Of a stretch of 64,000 nucleotides of DNA, positions 1-9,482 are shown in pieces. Each line of letters begins with the position of its first letter. Position 1 is the stretch's first letter. The position numbers and the translations under genes were made by a program. Origin of the DNA: DATAMF01 sp964472565. GTDB taxonomy: Bacteria; Chloroflexota; Anaerolineae; Aggregatilineales; Aggregatilineaceae. The DNA is taken from NCBI GenBank assembly GCA_964472565.1, contig CAYYNB010000008.1, positions 6,863-70,862 on the forward strand. The letters run 5' to 3'. The notes beneath the pieces are model-generated. The model did no database searches and was not told the origin of the DNA. It worked only from the letters and a program-made list of their open reading frames with translations.

Positions 1-723
1 GAGATCGTGTCGCAGGGTCCGGCAGCCAATGTGACAGTGGGCACGATGCTGACGGCAGCCGGTGACTACACCATCGAACTGATCAGCGCGGCGGGCGAAG
101 GCGATTACACGCTGGAACTGCAACTGGTGTCAAGCGAGAGCACATCCGGCGGCGAAATGAGCTACCAGAACACGACGGGGATCGTCCTGGTGGCCCAGAC
201 GGCGGGCGAAACGCCGACGCCGACCACCCCGCCCAGCGATGCCGACGAACTGTTCAGCACCATCACCACCAATCCCGACGGGACATTCAACTTTGACAAT
301 GTGCCCGACGGCACCTATTTCCTGGTGCTTGATCCCAGTTCGCTCACCCCGGCGCAGTTGGATCAGCTTGGCCTCGAACCGGGCAGTGAGCCGGTGGTAT
401 TGCAAGTGATCATCCCTGGCATCGGAGAACCGATCACCTTTAATCCGGTTGCCACAACCCCGGCGACACTCAGTCCCGAAGACATCAGCGCGACGGAAAC
501 CGCGATAGCCACGCGCACCCCGCCCACGCCGACAGCCGGTGGACCCAGCGCGACGCCGGGTGGGATTGTCACGCTGACGCCAACCGCCGAAGAACTGGCC
601 GATACGGGCGGCTTTGATGGCATGAACCTGGATGGCAGCAGCGGCCTGACTGTTCTGGCAATTGCCGCCGCCGGTTTGATCGCAGTGGTATTTATTGCCC
701 GCAAACTGCGGACAGCCGCTTAG
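1..723 (+). CDS. Cell-surface protein C-terminus with LAxTG-type sorting signal (partial)
   Basis: The reading frame is open from base 1, so this is the 3' end of a gene that begins outside the window; the GTG at 7 is unlikely to be the true start. About 90-145 residues in, a segment (GTFNFDNVPDGTYFLVLD) resembles a carboxypeptidase-regulatory or SdrD/SpaA-type beta-sandwich repeat. A Thr/Pro-rich spacer follows. The tail has the layout of a sortase substrate: LADTG about 40 residues from the end, a hydrophobic stretch of about 19 residues, then RKLRTAA. LADTG fits the LAxTG pattern read by class E sortases rather than classic LPxTG. It is inferred to be a wall- or membrane-anchored surface protein. 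No sortase gene lies in this window. Confidence 0.6.
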   Translation, partial: EIVSQGPAANVTVGTMLTAAGDYTIELISAAGEGDYTLELQLVSSESTSGGEMSYQNTTGIVLVAQTAGETPTPTTPPSDADELFSTITTNPDGTFNFDNVPDGTYFLVLDPSSLTPAQLDQLGLEPGSEPVVLQVIIPGIGEPITFNPVATTPATLSPEDISATETAIATRTPPTPTAGGPSATPGGIVTLTPTAEELADTGGFDGMNLDGSSGLTVLAIAAAGLIAVVFIARKLRTAA

Positions 724-754
724 TCTTCTGGTAGAATAGTCTCCAATCGTTTAA

Positions 755-783
755 TGGTAGGGGCCTGCGCATGGCCCCTACCA
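755..783. terminator. Hairpin between surface protein and AAA regulator
   Basis: An 11-bp perfect stem (TGGTAGGGGCC at 755-765, complement at 773-783) with a 7-base loop follows the first stop codon. It lacks a strong T run, so it is either a weak terminator or a member of the GTAGGGGC palindromes seen elsewhere in the window. Confidence 0.45.
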
Positions 784-810
784 ATGTATTTTGCCTCCTG
801 AAAGTCTTAC

Positions 811-2232
811 ATGAAACACGAACGCTCTATCTTCACTCGATCTGCGGATGTCCGTGCCATCCTGGATGTGCTGGCGCTGGGGGAACCGGTGACGGTTGTC
901 GGCGTGAGCAACTTCGGAAAATCCACCCTCCTCCGTCAAATGATGGATGGGCATGTGGCCGACGAATACCAACAGCGCACCGGACACAAAGGCCTGTTTG
1001 TCTATATCGACTGCAACCGGATGCTGCAAATGAGCGCGCAGGGCTTTTATGAGGTCATTTTGCGCGCCGTACTCGAAGCGCTGGCCAAACTCAACATCTA
1101 TGATCTGCACCAGCATATTGAGTCGTTCTACGAAAAGGTCGTCGAATCGGCCAGCAGTTTCACGATTCCGCTGGCCTTCAGCAACGCCATTGTCGCCCTG
1201 ATGGACAGCGATTATGTGGAAGACCTAATTCTGCTGCTGGATGAGTTCGACGCCGTACTGACCGAGCTGGACGAGCGCGTTTTTCTCAACCTGCGGGCGC
1301 TCAAAGATAAGTATGGCGAGATGCTCAATTATGTGACCGCCACCCTCCGCCCCCTGACTGCGCTTGGCGGGGGCGATGATCTGGCCGAATTTCTCGAACT
1401 GTTTGCCACACAAAAATACTGGCTGCAACCCCTCAGCCCTGACGATGCGACGCACTTTGCGGCGGAAATATTTCGGCTGGCGAACGACCAGTTAGACCCA
1501 CCCGAACGCGACTATATATTGGAACAGGCGGGCGGACATCCGGGCCTGATTCAAGCGGTGGCGCATGTCGTGCTGGAAATCGAGTCGGGTGCGCCCGAAA
1601 CTTATACCGAACGCGCCCTTAATGTGGCGGGCGATGTGCTGCAACGGCACCGGCTGGTTCGATCCGAACTCGGCAAGATGTGGAAACAACTGCTGCCTGA
1701 CGAACGAGACGCGCTGATCCTGGCCTCGACGCGCGGCCCGGCGGCCCTGGATGAGATGATATTGAGCGATCTGCTGTCGCGCGGGCTGTTGGTGGAGGAA
1801 CGCGGCGAAATCCGCATATTCGCCACCTTATTTGCGGATTATGCCCGCCGTCAGGGATTGATCCGCCAGACGAATCCAGCCGGGGTATGGGTCGATATTG
1901 ATGCCGGAACGGTGATGGTCGGCAGCGATATGGTTGAACCGCTCACCGATCTGGAATACCGGCTGCTGCTGCTGCTCTATGGGCGAATTGACAAAATCTG
2001 TGATAAGTATCAGATCGTCGAAGCCGTGTGGGGGCAGGAATATCTGGGGGAAGTGGACGACGCCCGCATCGAAAAACTCATTAGCCGCCTGCGATCCAAA
2101 CTGGAAAGTGATCCCGCTCATCCGCAGTTAATCAGCACGGTACGAGGGCGGGGCTACAAACTGAACAGCTTCAAACACAATTCGGGTTCGGGGGATGACA
2201 GTTTGCCCTCGGTTGAAGACGACTCAGCCTAG
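811..2232 (+). CDS. AAA/STAND-type ATPase fused to OmpR-type winged-helix DNA-binding domain
   Basis: A 473-residue cytoplasmic protein. The Walker A loop is GVSNFGKST near residues 31-39 and a Walker B-like DLILLLDEFDAV lies near 137-148, followed by an alpha-helical sensor region. Residues about 375-451 form a complete OmpR/PhoB-type trans_reg_C winged helix, with the YRLLLLLY, EAVWGQEY and TVRGRGYKL hallmarks. There is no receiver domain, so DNA binding would be controlled by nucleotide or partner state rather than phosphorylation (inference). It sits about 170 bases upstream of a giant histidine kinase on the same strand. The OmpR-type domain makes it a candidate reader of the 11-bp direct repeats upstream of pspA at 8583. 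The start ATG has no strong ribosome site. Confidence 0.8.
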   Translation: MKHERSIFTRSADVRAILDVLALGEPVTVVGVSNFGKSTLLRQMMDGHVADEYQQRTGHKGLFVYIDCNRMLQMSAQGFYEVILRAVLEALAKLNIYDLHQHIESFYEKVVESASSFTIPLAFSNAIVALMDSDYVEDLILLLDEFDAVLTELDERVFLNLRALKDKYGEMLNYVTATLRPLTALGGGDDLAEFLELFATQKYWLQPLSPDDATHFAAEIFRLANDQLDPPERDYILEQAGGHPGLIQAVAHVVLEIESGAPETYTERALNVAGDVLQRHRLVRSELGKMWKQLLPDERDALILASTRGPAALDEMILSDLLSRGLLVEERGEIRIFATLFADYARRQGLIRQTNPAGVWVDIDAGTVMVGSDMVEPLTDLEYRLLLLLYGRIDKICDKYQIVEAVWGQEYLGEVDDARIEKLISRLRSKLESDPAHPQLISTVRGRGYKLNSFKHNSGSGDDSLPSVEDDSA

Positions 2233-2307
2233 TTTGTTAAGTTAGAGTGTGGTTAGGGGTGATAACGGCGTATTAGGATCGTGTTATAGTGTATAGATAA
2301 TCTCTAT

Positions 2308-2390
2308 AAGGCTGCGCCAAGATTTTCTTTACCCCATCCCCCAGTCAAACCGGATGGATGGGATCATGATTGTCTTGGGATGGCCTAACC
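2308..2390. repeat. Dispersed intergenic repeat family A, copy 1
   Basis: Contains AAGGCTGCGCCA, a TTTTCTTTACCCCATCCC block and GTCAAACCGGATG. The same blocks in the same order recur at 12623-12724 and 19943-20014. The copy overlaps the longest possible reading frame of the downstream kinase, which argues for that gene's ATG at 2406. Confidence 0.55.
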
Positions 2391-2405
2391 TGTTGTGATG
2401 GTGCT

Positions 2406-5400
2406 ATGGCATATTGGTTGATCCTGCCGGTTTGTCTTTATGTCGCGCTGGCCGTCGTCGCCGTCGAACGCCGTCCGTATGGCATATCAAGCGTGGCTTT
2501 GGCATTCATGGCGACATGCCTCTCCTTGATCACTTTCGCTTATTTTATTCTGGGAACCACAACCGAACGGGATCATGCTGAGACAGCGGCTTATATTGTC
2601 GTTTTCACCTTTCAGTGGGTGTATCTTCTGGCCCTGCCCCTGATGCTGTTAAGCCTGCATTTTGAAACATGGTTCCAAATCCATGCGAGCCGCCTGTTCA
2701 AGGCGGGGCTGCTTCCGCTGGTGATGGCCAATACCATTCTGCTGCTCCTGATGCTCAACAGCAGCGATCCGCTGGTTTATCAGGCTGGTGGACACTTTAG
2801 AATACATTTTGTGATTGCGAGCGCGCGATCATCGTTCCTGCACGGCACCGCGTTTGTTCTGTTGACCCAGTGGCCGTTCCTGCTGGCGCTGGGCATCACG
2901 CTCTATACACGCCGGATTCGCACCTGGCAAGCGGCGCTCATGTTTTTAGCGGTTTCGGTCTTCAGCGCCACCGCTCAGCTTACGGCAGCATCCATCGAAT
3001 CAGAGTGGAGAAACGCCGCTTCCGTGCTCAGTTTTTTACCTGCGATGCTGCTGTTTATCGCCCTGGTGCTGCGGGCAGCCCGCCGCAAAACATTTAATTC
3101 CACCCTGCTCAACCGCCTGGCCGCGCCCGATGATGGGATCATCGTGATTGATTCCAAAGGTTTTGTGCAGTGGAACAACCAGCTTATGTTCCAGTGGCAG
3201 AGCAGCAGCGCCGCGCCCGCCGCGGCCCCTGTTCACATCCTCCAAATGCTGCGCGATACGCCCGTCTACACGGCGGTCAAGGCGATGTTCAGCGGTCATA
3301 CGACCACCGCTGAATGTGAACTGAGCCTGAACAACGAACCGTATCTCCTGCAAATTGAACGCCAGCCGGTTGCCGACAGCAGCGAACTGCCCGACGCCGA
3401 AGTTTTCATTTTTCGGAATGTCACGTCGTCGCGGATGCGGCGGAATCTGGATGTGATGAGCCGCGAGATTCAGGCTTTGAGCAGCATCAGCGCCGATATT
3501 TCATCCCTGCTGGATGTGAATCAGGTCATCAACCGGGCGCTTCAGGAAGTTTTGGCCGTCACCAAACTGGATGATACGTTTGTTTACCTGCACGATCCGG
3601 CTGATCCAGAGAATCTTAAACTCGGCGGCAGTTTAGTCATGTCACCCAAAGGCTTTGCGCCCGAAACCAAATCCATCCACGCGACAAATGCAGGCGAGGT
3701 CTTCTCGACAGGCAAGACGATCTATACCGAAGATGCGGATCAGGTTCCGGTTCGCGGCGAACGCCTGAAATCGCAGGGGTTACGCGCCGGGATCACCGTT
3801 CCATTGATCACGCGGGACCGGGTGATCGGCGTCCTGCAAGTGGGCAGCCAGGTTCCGCACCAGTTTGAACCGATCCAGATTGTGCTGCTCGAAAGTGTGG
3901 GCCGCCAGCTTGCGATTGCCATCGATAATGCGCGGCTGCTGGAAGAAGAGCGGGAGCAGCGCCGTGTCGCCGAAGCGCTGCGCGAAGTGTCGAGTATTCT
4001 GAATAATAAAAACCTCGACGATGCGCTGCACGGCATGCTGGCCCAGTTACGGCGGTTGCTGGATTACGAACGGGGCACGGTGCTGCTGCCGGCGGAACCA
4101 GGGCTGCTGCGCGTGTGCGCCCATCGCGGGCTGCGTAACCCTGAAAACGAAGACTTCGAGCGTAAGCGAATTGCGCTCCAGAATTTTCCATACCTTCAGA
4201 ACGTGTTCATTGAGCGCAAATTCAAGTACGTTCCCGATACGCTGGCCGATCCCATGTGGGTCACAGGCGAAAAAGATCTGCGTTCCTGGTTAGCGGTTCC
4301 CCTGCTTATGCGCGATCAGGTGCTGGGGTGTCTGAGCCTGGGGCACACACAGCCCAACCGTTTTAGCCCCGAAGATATTCAAATGGCCGTCACATTTGGC
4401 GATCAGGTGGCGATTGCCGTCGAGAACCATCTGCTGTTCGAAAACGAACTGCACCGCCGTTTACATGCCGAATTTTTGCAGCAGGCATCCTACGATCTGG
4501 TCACCAGCCCCGATCTGGATCGCGCATTGTCCGCTGCGCTGGACTGGCTGAGCCAGATTTTAGCGTTTGACCGGGCACATATCGGCCTGATTGATGAAAC
4601 CAGCAATACCTGGGTCTTTCGGGCGCGCCGCCCAGCCCAGCCATCCAGCAGCACGCAGGCGGTACCGCTGAGTGAATACCCGCTGATCGAACAAGTCTGC
4701 GCGGAAAAACGCGCCATGATGGTATCTGACACACGCGAACAGTCGAGCTGGAAAAGCCTGCGCTCGATCTCTGAAGAGGTGCGCACCTGGATCGGTGCGC
4801 CGCTGATCGTGCGCAACCGGGTGATCGGCGTGCTGAACATTGACGGTTTTCAGCCGCACTGCTTCACCAACGAACAATTTCAGACGGTACAAACGTTTGC
4901 CAACCAGATTGCCGCCGCCATCGAAAATTTCCGGCTGCTGGAAGAAGCGAGCAGTCAAAACCGGGTGCTCCAAACCCTGAACACGGTGTTGGCATCGAGC
5001 GCCGAAGCGCTGACCCATGACAACCTGATGTCGGTTCTGCTGGAACGGGTGGTGACGACACTTGGATTGACCGGTGGGGTGCTGCACCTCTGCGAAGAGA
5101 AAACCGGCGATCTGGTGCTGCGGGCCGCGTCACAGGTATCGGATGCGCTGCGCGAGAAACTCGCCCGCCTGCCTGCCGGATCGGGGCTGCCCCCGCTGGA
5201 AGATGAGACGTCGCAGTTTTTCAGCGTCCCGCTGGTATCCCATGCCAAAGAACTGGGACTGTTGAGCTTATACCAGCCCGCACAGCCATTCAGCCCCGAC
5301 GTGCGCCAGCTTCTGATGAATATCGGGCAGCAGCTAGGGATTGTGCTCGAAAACGCGCTTCTCTTTGAAAACACCACGCGCCGCGAAGCGCTGCAAACCG

Positions 5401-7466
5401 ATCTCGGACGGTTCAGCCTGACGATCAGCGCCCAGCTTGACTGTGATACGGTGATGCGGCTGATCTGTCATGAAAGCCGGAATGTCTTTGGAACACAAGG
5501 GGCGTATATCTGGCTGCTGGAAAATGGGCAGTTGATCGGCACTGCCGCTTCAGGCATCGCGGCTGAGAAGTTCGGCAAAAACGCGCTGGACATGGCCGAT
5601 CGTCATCTGCTGCCGGTACAGGTGCTCCACGAATGGCATACCCGTTATATCAATGCGGTACATCAAACCGCCGCGCTTCCCGCTGAATTTCAGGCGCTGA
5701 CGCAGGCTCAGGCTGCGATGGCGATCCCGCTGCTGAAAGCCGATGTTCCCATCGGGACGCTGCTGTTGATCTCGGCTGAAAACCCGGAAGCCTTCGCTGA
5801 CTGGCAGCTTGAACATGGCGGCTTAATGGGGGTCCAGGCGGCGCTTGCCATCCAGAACGCGACCCTGTTTGATGAAATTCGCCGCCGGTTGGATCAACTG
5901 CGGCTGGTGAACGAAGTGGGCCGTTATGCGACTGCTATTCTGAGCCTGCAAAGTTTGATCGAAGGGGTGTCACAAAAACTCTTTGAGACGCTGCACTACA
6001 GCCTGATTGCGCTGTGGCAGGTGGAAGAAGAACATCTCTTCTCGCCCCTGTTTTTCAAACCCGGCCAGATCAAACCGGATGTGACATCCCCCCACCAGGC
6101 GGAGCTTGAAAAGCTGGTTGAAAAAGCCGCGCTGGTCGGTGATCCCATCATTCAAACCATCAGCCGGGAGATAAACGGCCAGATTCTGCACCCCTCCGCG
6201 CTGGCGGTTCCGCTCATCGTCGCGGATGAAGTGGTCGGTGTGCTGGTGGTGGAACGCGAAGCCACCGAACATATTCTCAAAGAAGACCTGGATGTGCTGG
6301 AACCGATGGCCGCCCAGCTTGCGATCTCGGTTTCCAACGCGCGCCTCTTTGAAAAAATCCGCCAGCAAACGATTGCCCTGGAAGGACGGGTCAGCGAACG
6401 GACAGCCGAAATCCGCCAGCAGCATGAGCGGATCGAAGCCATTCTGCGTTCGGTAGCCGATGCGGTGATCGTTTTTGATCTGGGGGGACAGGTCGTGCTC
6501 ACCAACCCGGTTGCGCGCCAACTGTTCGACCAGTACGATCTTGAAATGAACCTGGGAGCGCGCATCAAGGCGATGGTTGACCAGACCATGAAAGAAACCG
6601 AGGCCAGCACCGCCGAAGTTATCGAGCTGGGCAACGCGGCGTTACAGGCCAAAGCCGCCCAGGTTTTTGAAGGGGAGAATCTGCTGGGGACGGTGGTGGT
6701 GCTGCGGGATATTTCGCGCCTCAAAGAACTGGATCGCATGAAAGATGCGTTTGTGGCGACTGTCTCGCACGAACTGCGCACCCCCCTGGCGAACCTCAAA
6801 CTTTACCTGTCTTTGCTGCGGCAGGGCCGCCCCGAACGGCGCGCCAGTTACCAGGAAGTGATGGAACGCGAAGTCGAACGGCTGGCGCGGTTGATCAACG
6901 AACTGCTCACGCTGTCGCGGCTGCAAAGCGAACATCAAAACGAGCGGGCGCATATTCGCAACCCGATTGATCTGGATACCCTGATCCAAACGGTGGTCCA
7001 AGACAACCTGGCCCAGGCCGAAAGTAAACGCGAAGAACTGCATTACGAAAAAATCTCATCGCCGATTCCTCAGATTGTGGGCGACTCCGATCAGATCGTC
7101 CGCGCCCTGACGAATCTGATCGGCAATGCTATCAATTACACCCCTGAAGGAGGTCGTATCCTGGTTCGCAGCCGGGTAGAGAATTTAGAGCAAATTAATT
7201 CAGAATGGGTTATTATTGAGGTGATAGATACAGGGGTCGGCATTCCTGCGGAAGAATTACCGATGATCTTTGATCGGTTCTTCCGTGGATCGAATGTCAG
7301 TGTGAACACTCCTGGGACGGGATTGGGTTTAGCAATCATCAAAGAAATCGTAGAAATGCATGGCGGTTCTATCCACGTAGAAAGCGAAGTAGGACGTGGC
7401 AGCACTTTCTGCCTCAGATTACCTGCGCTGAATAAAAGTGAAGAGCGCGTCGGAGAGAATGTATGA
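2406..7466 (+). CDS. Giant hybrid sensor histidine kinase (7TM-PAS-6xGAF-PAS-HisKA-HATPase)
   Basis: About 1686 residues from the ATG at 2406; an in-frame TTG at 2370 is possible but lies in repeat sequence. The first 230 residues hold seven hydrophobic helices, as in 7TM-sensor kinases. A PAS-like segment (DDGIIVIDSKGFVQW) comes next, then six consecutive GAF-like modules, each ending in an AIAIDNARLLEE-type helix, then a second PAS (RSVADAVIVFDLGGQVVLTN). The kinase core shows the H box SHELRTPL (about residue 1455), N box NLIGNAINYTPEGG, and G boxes DTGVGIP and GTGLGLAI. Its stop overlaps the next gene by ATGA, so the two products are probably made together as a phosphorelay. The signals bound by the GAF array cannot be read from sequence. 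The length is extreme for this family. Confidence 0.9.
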   Translation: MAYWLILPVCLYVALAVVAVERRPYGISSVALAFMATCLSLITFAYFILGTTTERDHAETAAYIVVFTFQWVYLLALPLMLLSLHFETWFQIHASRLFKAGLLPLVMANTILLLLMLNSSDPLVYQAGGHFRIHFVIASARSSFLHGTAFVLLTQWPFLLALGITLYTRRIRTWQAALMFLAVSVFSATAQLTAASIESEWRNAASVLSFLPAMLLFIALVLRAARRKTFNSTLLNRLAAPDDGIIVIDSKGFVQWNNQLMFQWQSSSAAPAAAPVHILQMLRDTPVYTAVKAMFSGHTTTAECELSLNNEPYLLQIERQPVADSSELPDAEVFIFRNVTSSRMRRNLDVMSREIQALSSISADISSLLDVNQVINRALQEVLAVTKLDDTFVYLHDPADPENLKLGGSLVMSPKGFAPETKSIHATNAGEVFSTGKTIYTEDADQVPVRGERLKSQGLRAGITVPLITRDRVIGVLQVGSQVPHQFEPIQIVLLESVGRQLAIAIDNARLLEEEREQRRVAEALREVSSILNNKNLDDALHGMLAQLRRLLDYERGTVLLPAEPGLLRVCAHRGLRNPENEDFERKRIALQNFPYLQNVFIERKFKYVPDTLADPMWVTGEKDLRSWLAVPLLMRDQVLGCLSLGHTQPNRFSPEDIQMAVTFGDQVAIAVENHLLFENELHRRLHAEFLQQASYDLVTSPDLDRALSAALDWLSQILAFDRAHIGLIDETSNTWVFRARRPAQPSSSTQAVPLSEYPLIEQVCAEKRAMMVSDTREQSSWKSLRSISEEVRTWIGAPLIVRNRVIGVLNIDGFQPHCFTNEQFQTVQTFANQIAAAIENFRLLEEASSQNRVLQTLNTVLASSAEALTHDNLMSVLLERVVTTLGLTGGVLHLCEEKTGDLVLRAASQVSDALREKLARLPAGSGLPPLEDETSQFFSVPLVSHAKELGLLSLYQPAQPFSPDVRQLLMNIGQQLGIVLENALLFENTTRREALQTDLGRFSLTISAQLDCDTVMRLICHESRNVFGTQGAYIWLLENGQLIGTAASGIAAEKFGKNALDMADRHLLPVQVLHEWHTRYINAVHQTAALPAEFQALTQAQAAMAIPLLKADVPIGTLLLISAENPEAFADWQLEHGGLMGVQAALAIQNATLFDEIRRRLDQLRLVNEVGRYATAILSLQSLIEGVSQKLFETLHYSLIALWQVEEEHLFSPLFFKPGQIKPDVTSPHQAELEKLVEKAALVGDPIIQTISREINGQILHPSALAVPLIVADEVVGVLVVEREATEHILKEDLDVLEPMAAQLAISVSNARLFEKIRQQTIALEGRVSERTAEIRQQHERIEAILRSVADAVIVFDLGGQVVLTNPVARQLFDQYDLEMNLGARIKAMVDQTMKETEASTAEVIELGNAALQAKAAQVFEGENLLGTVVVLRDISRLKELDRMKDAFVATVSHELRTPLANLKLYLSLLRQGRPERRASYQEVMEREVERLARLINELLTLSRLQSEHQNERAHIRNPIDLDTLIQTVVQDNLAQAESKREELHYEKISSPIPQIVGDSDQIVRALTNLIGNAINYTPEGGRILVRSRVENLEQINSEWVIIEVIDTGVGIPAEELPMIFDRFFRGSNVSVNTPGTGLGLAIIKEIVEMHGGSIHVESEVGRGSTFCLRLPALNKSEERVGENV

Positions 7467-8581
7467 GTAAAGCAACTATTCTAGTCGTTGAAGATGATAT
7501 GCATTTGATGGAAGGCATCCGAGACATTTTAGAGATTAATGGCTACTCGGTTCTCACCGCAACCAATGGGATCTCGGCCCTCGAAGTGCTGAACCAGCAA
7601 AGTATCCCCCCCGATTTGATCGTGTCGGATATTATGATGCCGCGCATGGATGGTTATGATTTTTTCAAAGCTGTGCGCTCGGTCGAAAGCTGGGTGGCAA
7701 CGCCCTTCATCTTCCTCACCGCCAAAGGTGAACGCGACGACATCCACCGGGGCAAAAAGATGGGGGCCGAGGATTATGTGGTCAAACCCTTTGATGCCGA
7801 TGATCTTCTGGTCGCGGTGTCGGCCAAACTGGACCGCAAACGCCAACTCGATGCCGTCTGGCAAACTGAAGTGTCGGGGATTAAACAGAATATTCTGACG
7901 ATCCTCAACCATGAACTGCGCACCCCGCTGACGTATGTGGTGGCCTATGCGGATATGCTCCACCGGGACGCCGACGAACTCAGCGTGGATGATATGCGCT
8001 CCTTTCTGCGCGGGATCAATACCGGGGCGAACCGGCTGCGCCGTCTGGTAGAGAACTTTATTCTGTTGGTCGAACTCGAAACGGGTGAAGCCACCGAAAC
8101 CTTCTCCTGGCGCAACCACCCGGTTTCAAACTATAACGCCATCCTGGAGACGATCCGCAAAAAATATGAGGAGTTGGCGCACGAACGCAAGATCGAATTG
8201 TGCGTGAATGTCCAGCCTGATCTGCCCCCCACCCGTATGGACCCAGAATATATGAACGCGGCCCTGGAATGTCTGGTGGACAATGCCATCAAGTTCTCGG
8301 ACAAACCCAATACGACGGTCACAATTCGCGCTTATGCCGAAAACGATCATGTTTATCTGGCTGTGCGCGACCAGGGGCGCGGGATTCCACCGCACGAGTT
8401 GGATAATATTCTCAAGATTTTCTACCAGGTCGAGCGGGAACGCTACGAAGACCAGGGCGCGGGATCGGGGCTTGCCATTGCTGACGGCGTCGCCAAGCTG
8501 CACAGCGGCAAAGTATTGATTGAAAGCGAAGTCGGGATAGGCAGCGAATTTGTGATTTGCCTCCCCGTTGCTGCCGAATAA
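7463..8581 (+). CDS. Response-regulator receiver fused to histidine kinase
   Basis: 372 residues. The N-terminal receiver has EDD, the phospho-acceptor Asp in LIVSDIMMPRMDG, and VVKPFDADDL with the conserved Lys. It joins a HisKA helix with LNHELRTPLTYVV and an HATPase domain (VDNAIKFSD, DQGRGIP, GAGSGLAI). There is no transmembrane segment, so it acts in the cytoplasm. The start overlaps the preceding kinase stop by four bases (ATGA). The likely role is an intermediate in a relay that receives phosphate from the 7TM/GAF kinase. A separate DNA-binding output is not fused here; the winged-helix ATPase at 811 is the nearest candidate. Confidence 0.88.
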   Translation: MSKATILVVEDDMHLMEGIRDILEINGYSVLTATNGISALEVLNQQSIPPDLIVSDIMMPRMDGYDFFKAVRSVESWVATPFIFLTAKGERDDIHRGKKMGAEDYVVKPFDADDLLVAVSAKLDRKRQLDAVWQTEVSGIKQNILTILNHELRTPLTYVVAYADMLHRDADELSVDDMRSFLRGINTGANRLRRLVENFILLVELETGEATETFSWRNHPVSNYNAILETIRKKYEELAHERKIELCVNVQPDLPPTRMDPEYMNAALECLVDNAIKFSDKPNTTVTIRAYAENDHVYLAVRDQGRGIPPHELDNILKIFYQVERERYEDQGAGSGLAIADGVAKLHSGKVLIESEVGIGSEFVICLPVAAE

Positions 8582-8582
8582 G

Positions 8583-8638
8583 CTGTCAGAAAATTGTCAG
8601 CCCTCTGTCAGCGGGCGTTCGGTTAATCATGCTACGAT
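8583..8638 (+). promoter_or_regulatory. Three phased CTGTCAG repeats and -10 upstream of pspA
   Basis: CTGTCAG (8583-8589), TTGTCAG (8594-8600) and CTGTCAG (8605-8611) repeat with an exact 11-base period, that is 7-base units separated by 4 bases. This is the geometry of a Pho box or other OmpR-family direct-repeat site. A plausible -10 (TACGAT, 8633-8638) follows, placing the last repeat over the -35 region. Activator use is inferred. Confidence 0.6.
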
Positions 8639-8668
8639 ACAGGCACACTTGGATTCATAGGAGGAATG

Positions 8669-9367
8669 ATGGCTTCTTTGCTTCAGAAAATCAACACACT
8701 TATCTCCGCGAATATTCACGCGTTGGTCGACTCCGCGCTGGAGGCGAATTCTGTTAAAGTGATGGATGAATACATCCGTCAGGCCGAACGTAATCTGGAT
8801 GCGGTCGAAGACTCAGCCGTTACGATTGGTGGAACCGTCAAAACGCTCAAGCGTAAATATGAAGAGTTCGCCGCGTCAGCCGAAAAGCTGGACCGCGACA
8901 TTGATACCCTGCTGACACGCGGCAAAACCGATCTGGCGAGCGCGGCCCAGGCCGAACTCAACCAGAAGCAGCAGATGGCCCAGGAATATTACGAGCAGTG
9001 GCAGTCCCAGGAGCAGGAATACCGCCGGATGCTGGATGCCAAGCTCAAGCTGGAAGCCAAGCTGACGACCATCAAGCAGGAACGCGAACACCTCAAGGCA
9101 CTGTTGGAACTGGTCGAGGCCAAAGAACTCACCACACGCACGGTCAAGAGTCTGGATGATCTGGCAGGTGTGGGTGATGAGGATGTCAAGCGGCTGGGCG
9201 ATCAGATTCGCGCCCGGCTAGACCGCGAAGAAGCCAAGCTCGAAATGGCGAGCAGCAGCATGAAAGACCAGATCGACGAAGCGATTGGCACCACCGAAAT
9301 CGAACTCCAGCTCGAAGAACGCCGCCAGCGGTTGGGCCTGAGCGGATCATCGGGCAGCGGCAGCTAA
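8669..9367 (+). CDS. pspA: PspA/IM30 (Vipp1) family phage-shock protein
   Basis: About 232 residues, the usual family length, and almost entirely coiled coil. It opens with SLLQKINTLISANIHALVDSALE, the amphipathic membrane-binding helix of PspA, then the conserved MDEYIRQAERNLD segment. The family polymerises on the inner face of the membrane to repair or stabilise it under envelope stress. AGGAGGA lies immediately before ATG-ATG (8666 and 8669); the second ATG gives the better spacing. The promoter region carries three phased repeats. A hairpin terminator follows, and the next gene encodes a membrane protein with coiled coil that may be a partner (inference). Confidence 0.9.
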   Translation: MASLLQKINTLISANIHALVDSALEANSVKVMDEYIRQAERNLDAVEDSAVTIGGTVKTLKRKYEEFAASAEKLDRDIDTLLTRGKTDLASAAQAELNQKQQMAQEYYEQWQSQEQEYRRMLDAKLKLEAKLTTIKQEREHLKALLELVEAKELTTRTVKSLDDLAGVGDEDVKRLGDQIRARLDREEAKLEMASSSMKDQIDEAIGTTEIELQLEERRQRLGLSGSSGSGS

Positions 9368-9392
9368 CCCGGCGCAACATAAATTACAGACA

Positions 9393-9423
9393 GGGCGTAT
9401 ACTAAACAATACGCCCTTTTTTG
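9393..9423 (+). terminator. Rho-independent terminator after pspA
   Basis: Stem GGGCGTAT (9393-9400) pairs with ATACGCCC (9409-9416) around an 8-base loop, followed directly by TTTTTT. Confidence 0.85.
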
Positions 9424-9482
9424 TGTCGCAATTAAGGGTACAATGGAAGTAGTCGAGTCCCTGATATTAACAGGATTGGATT

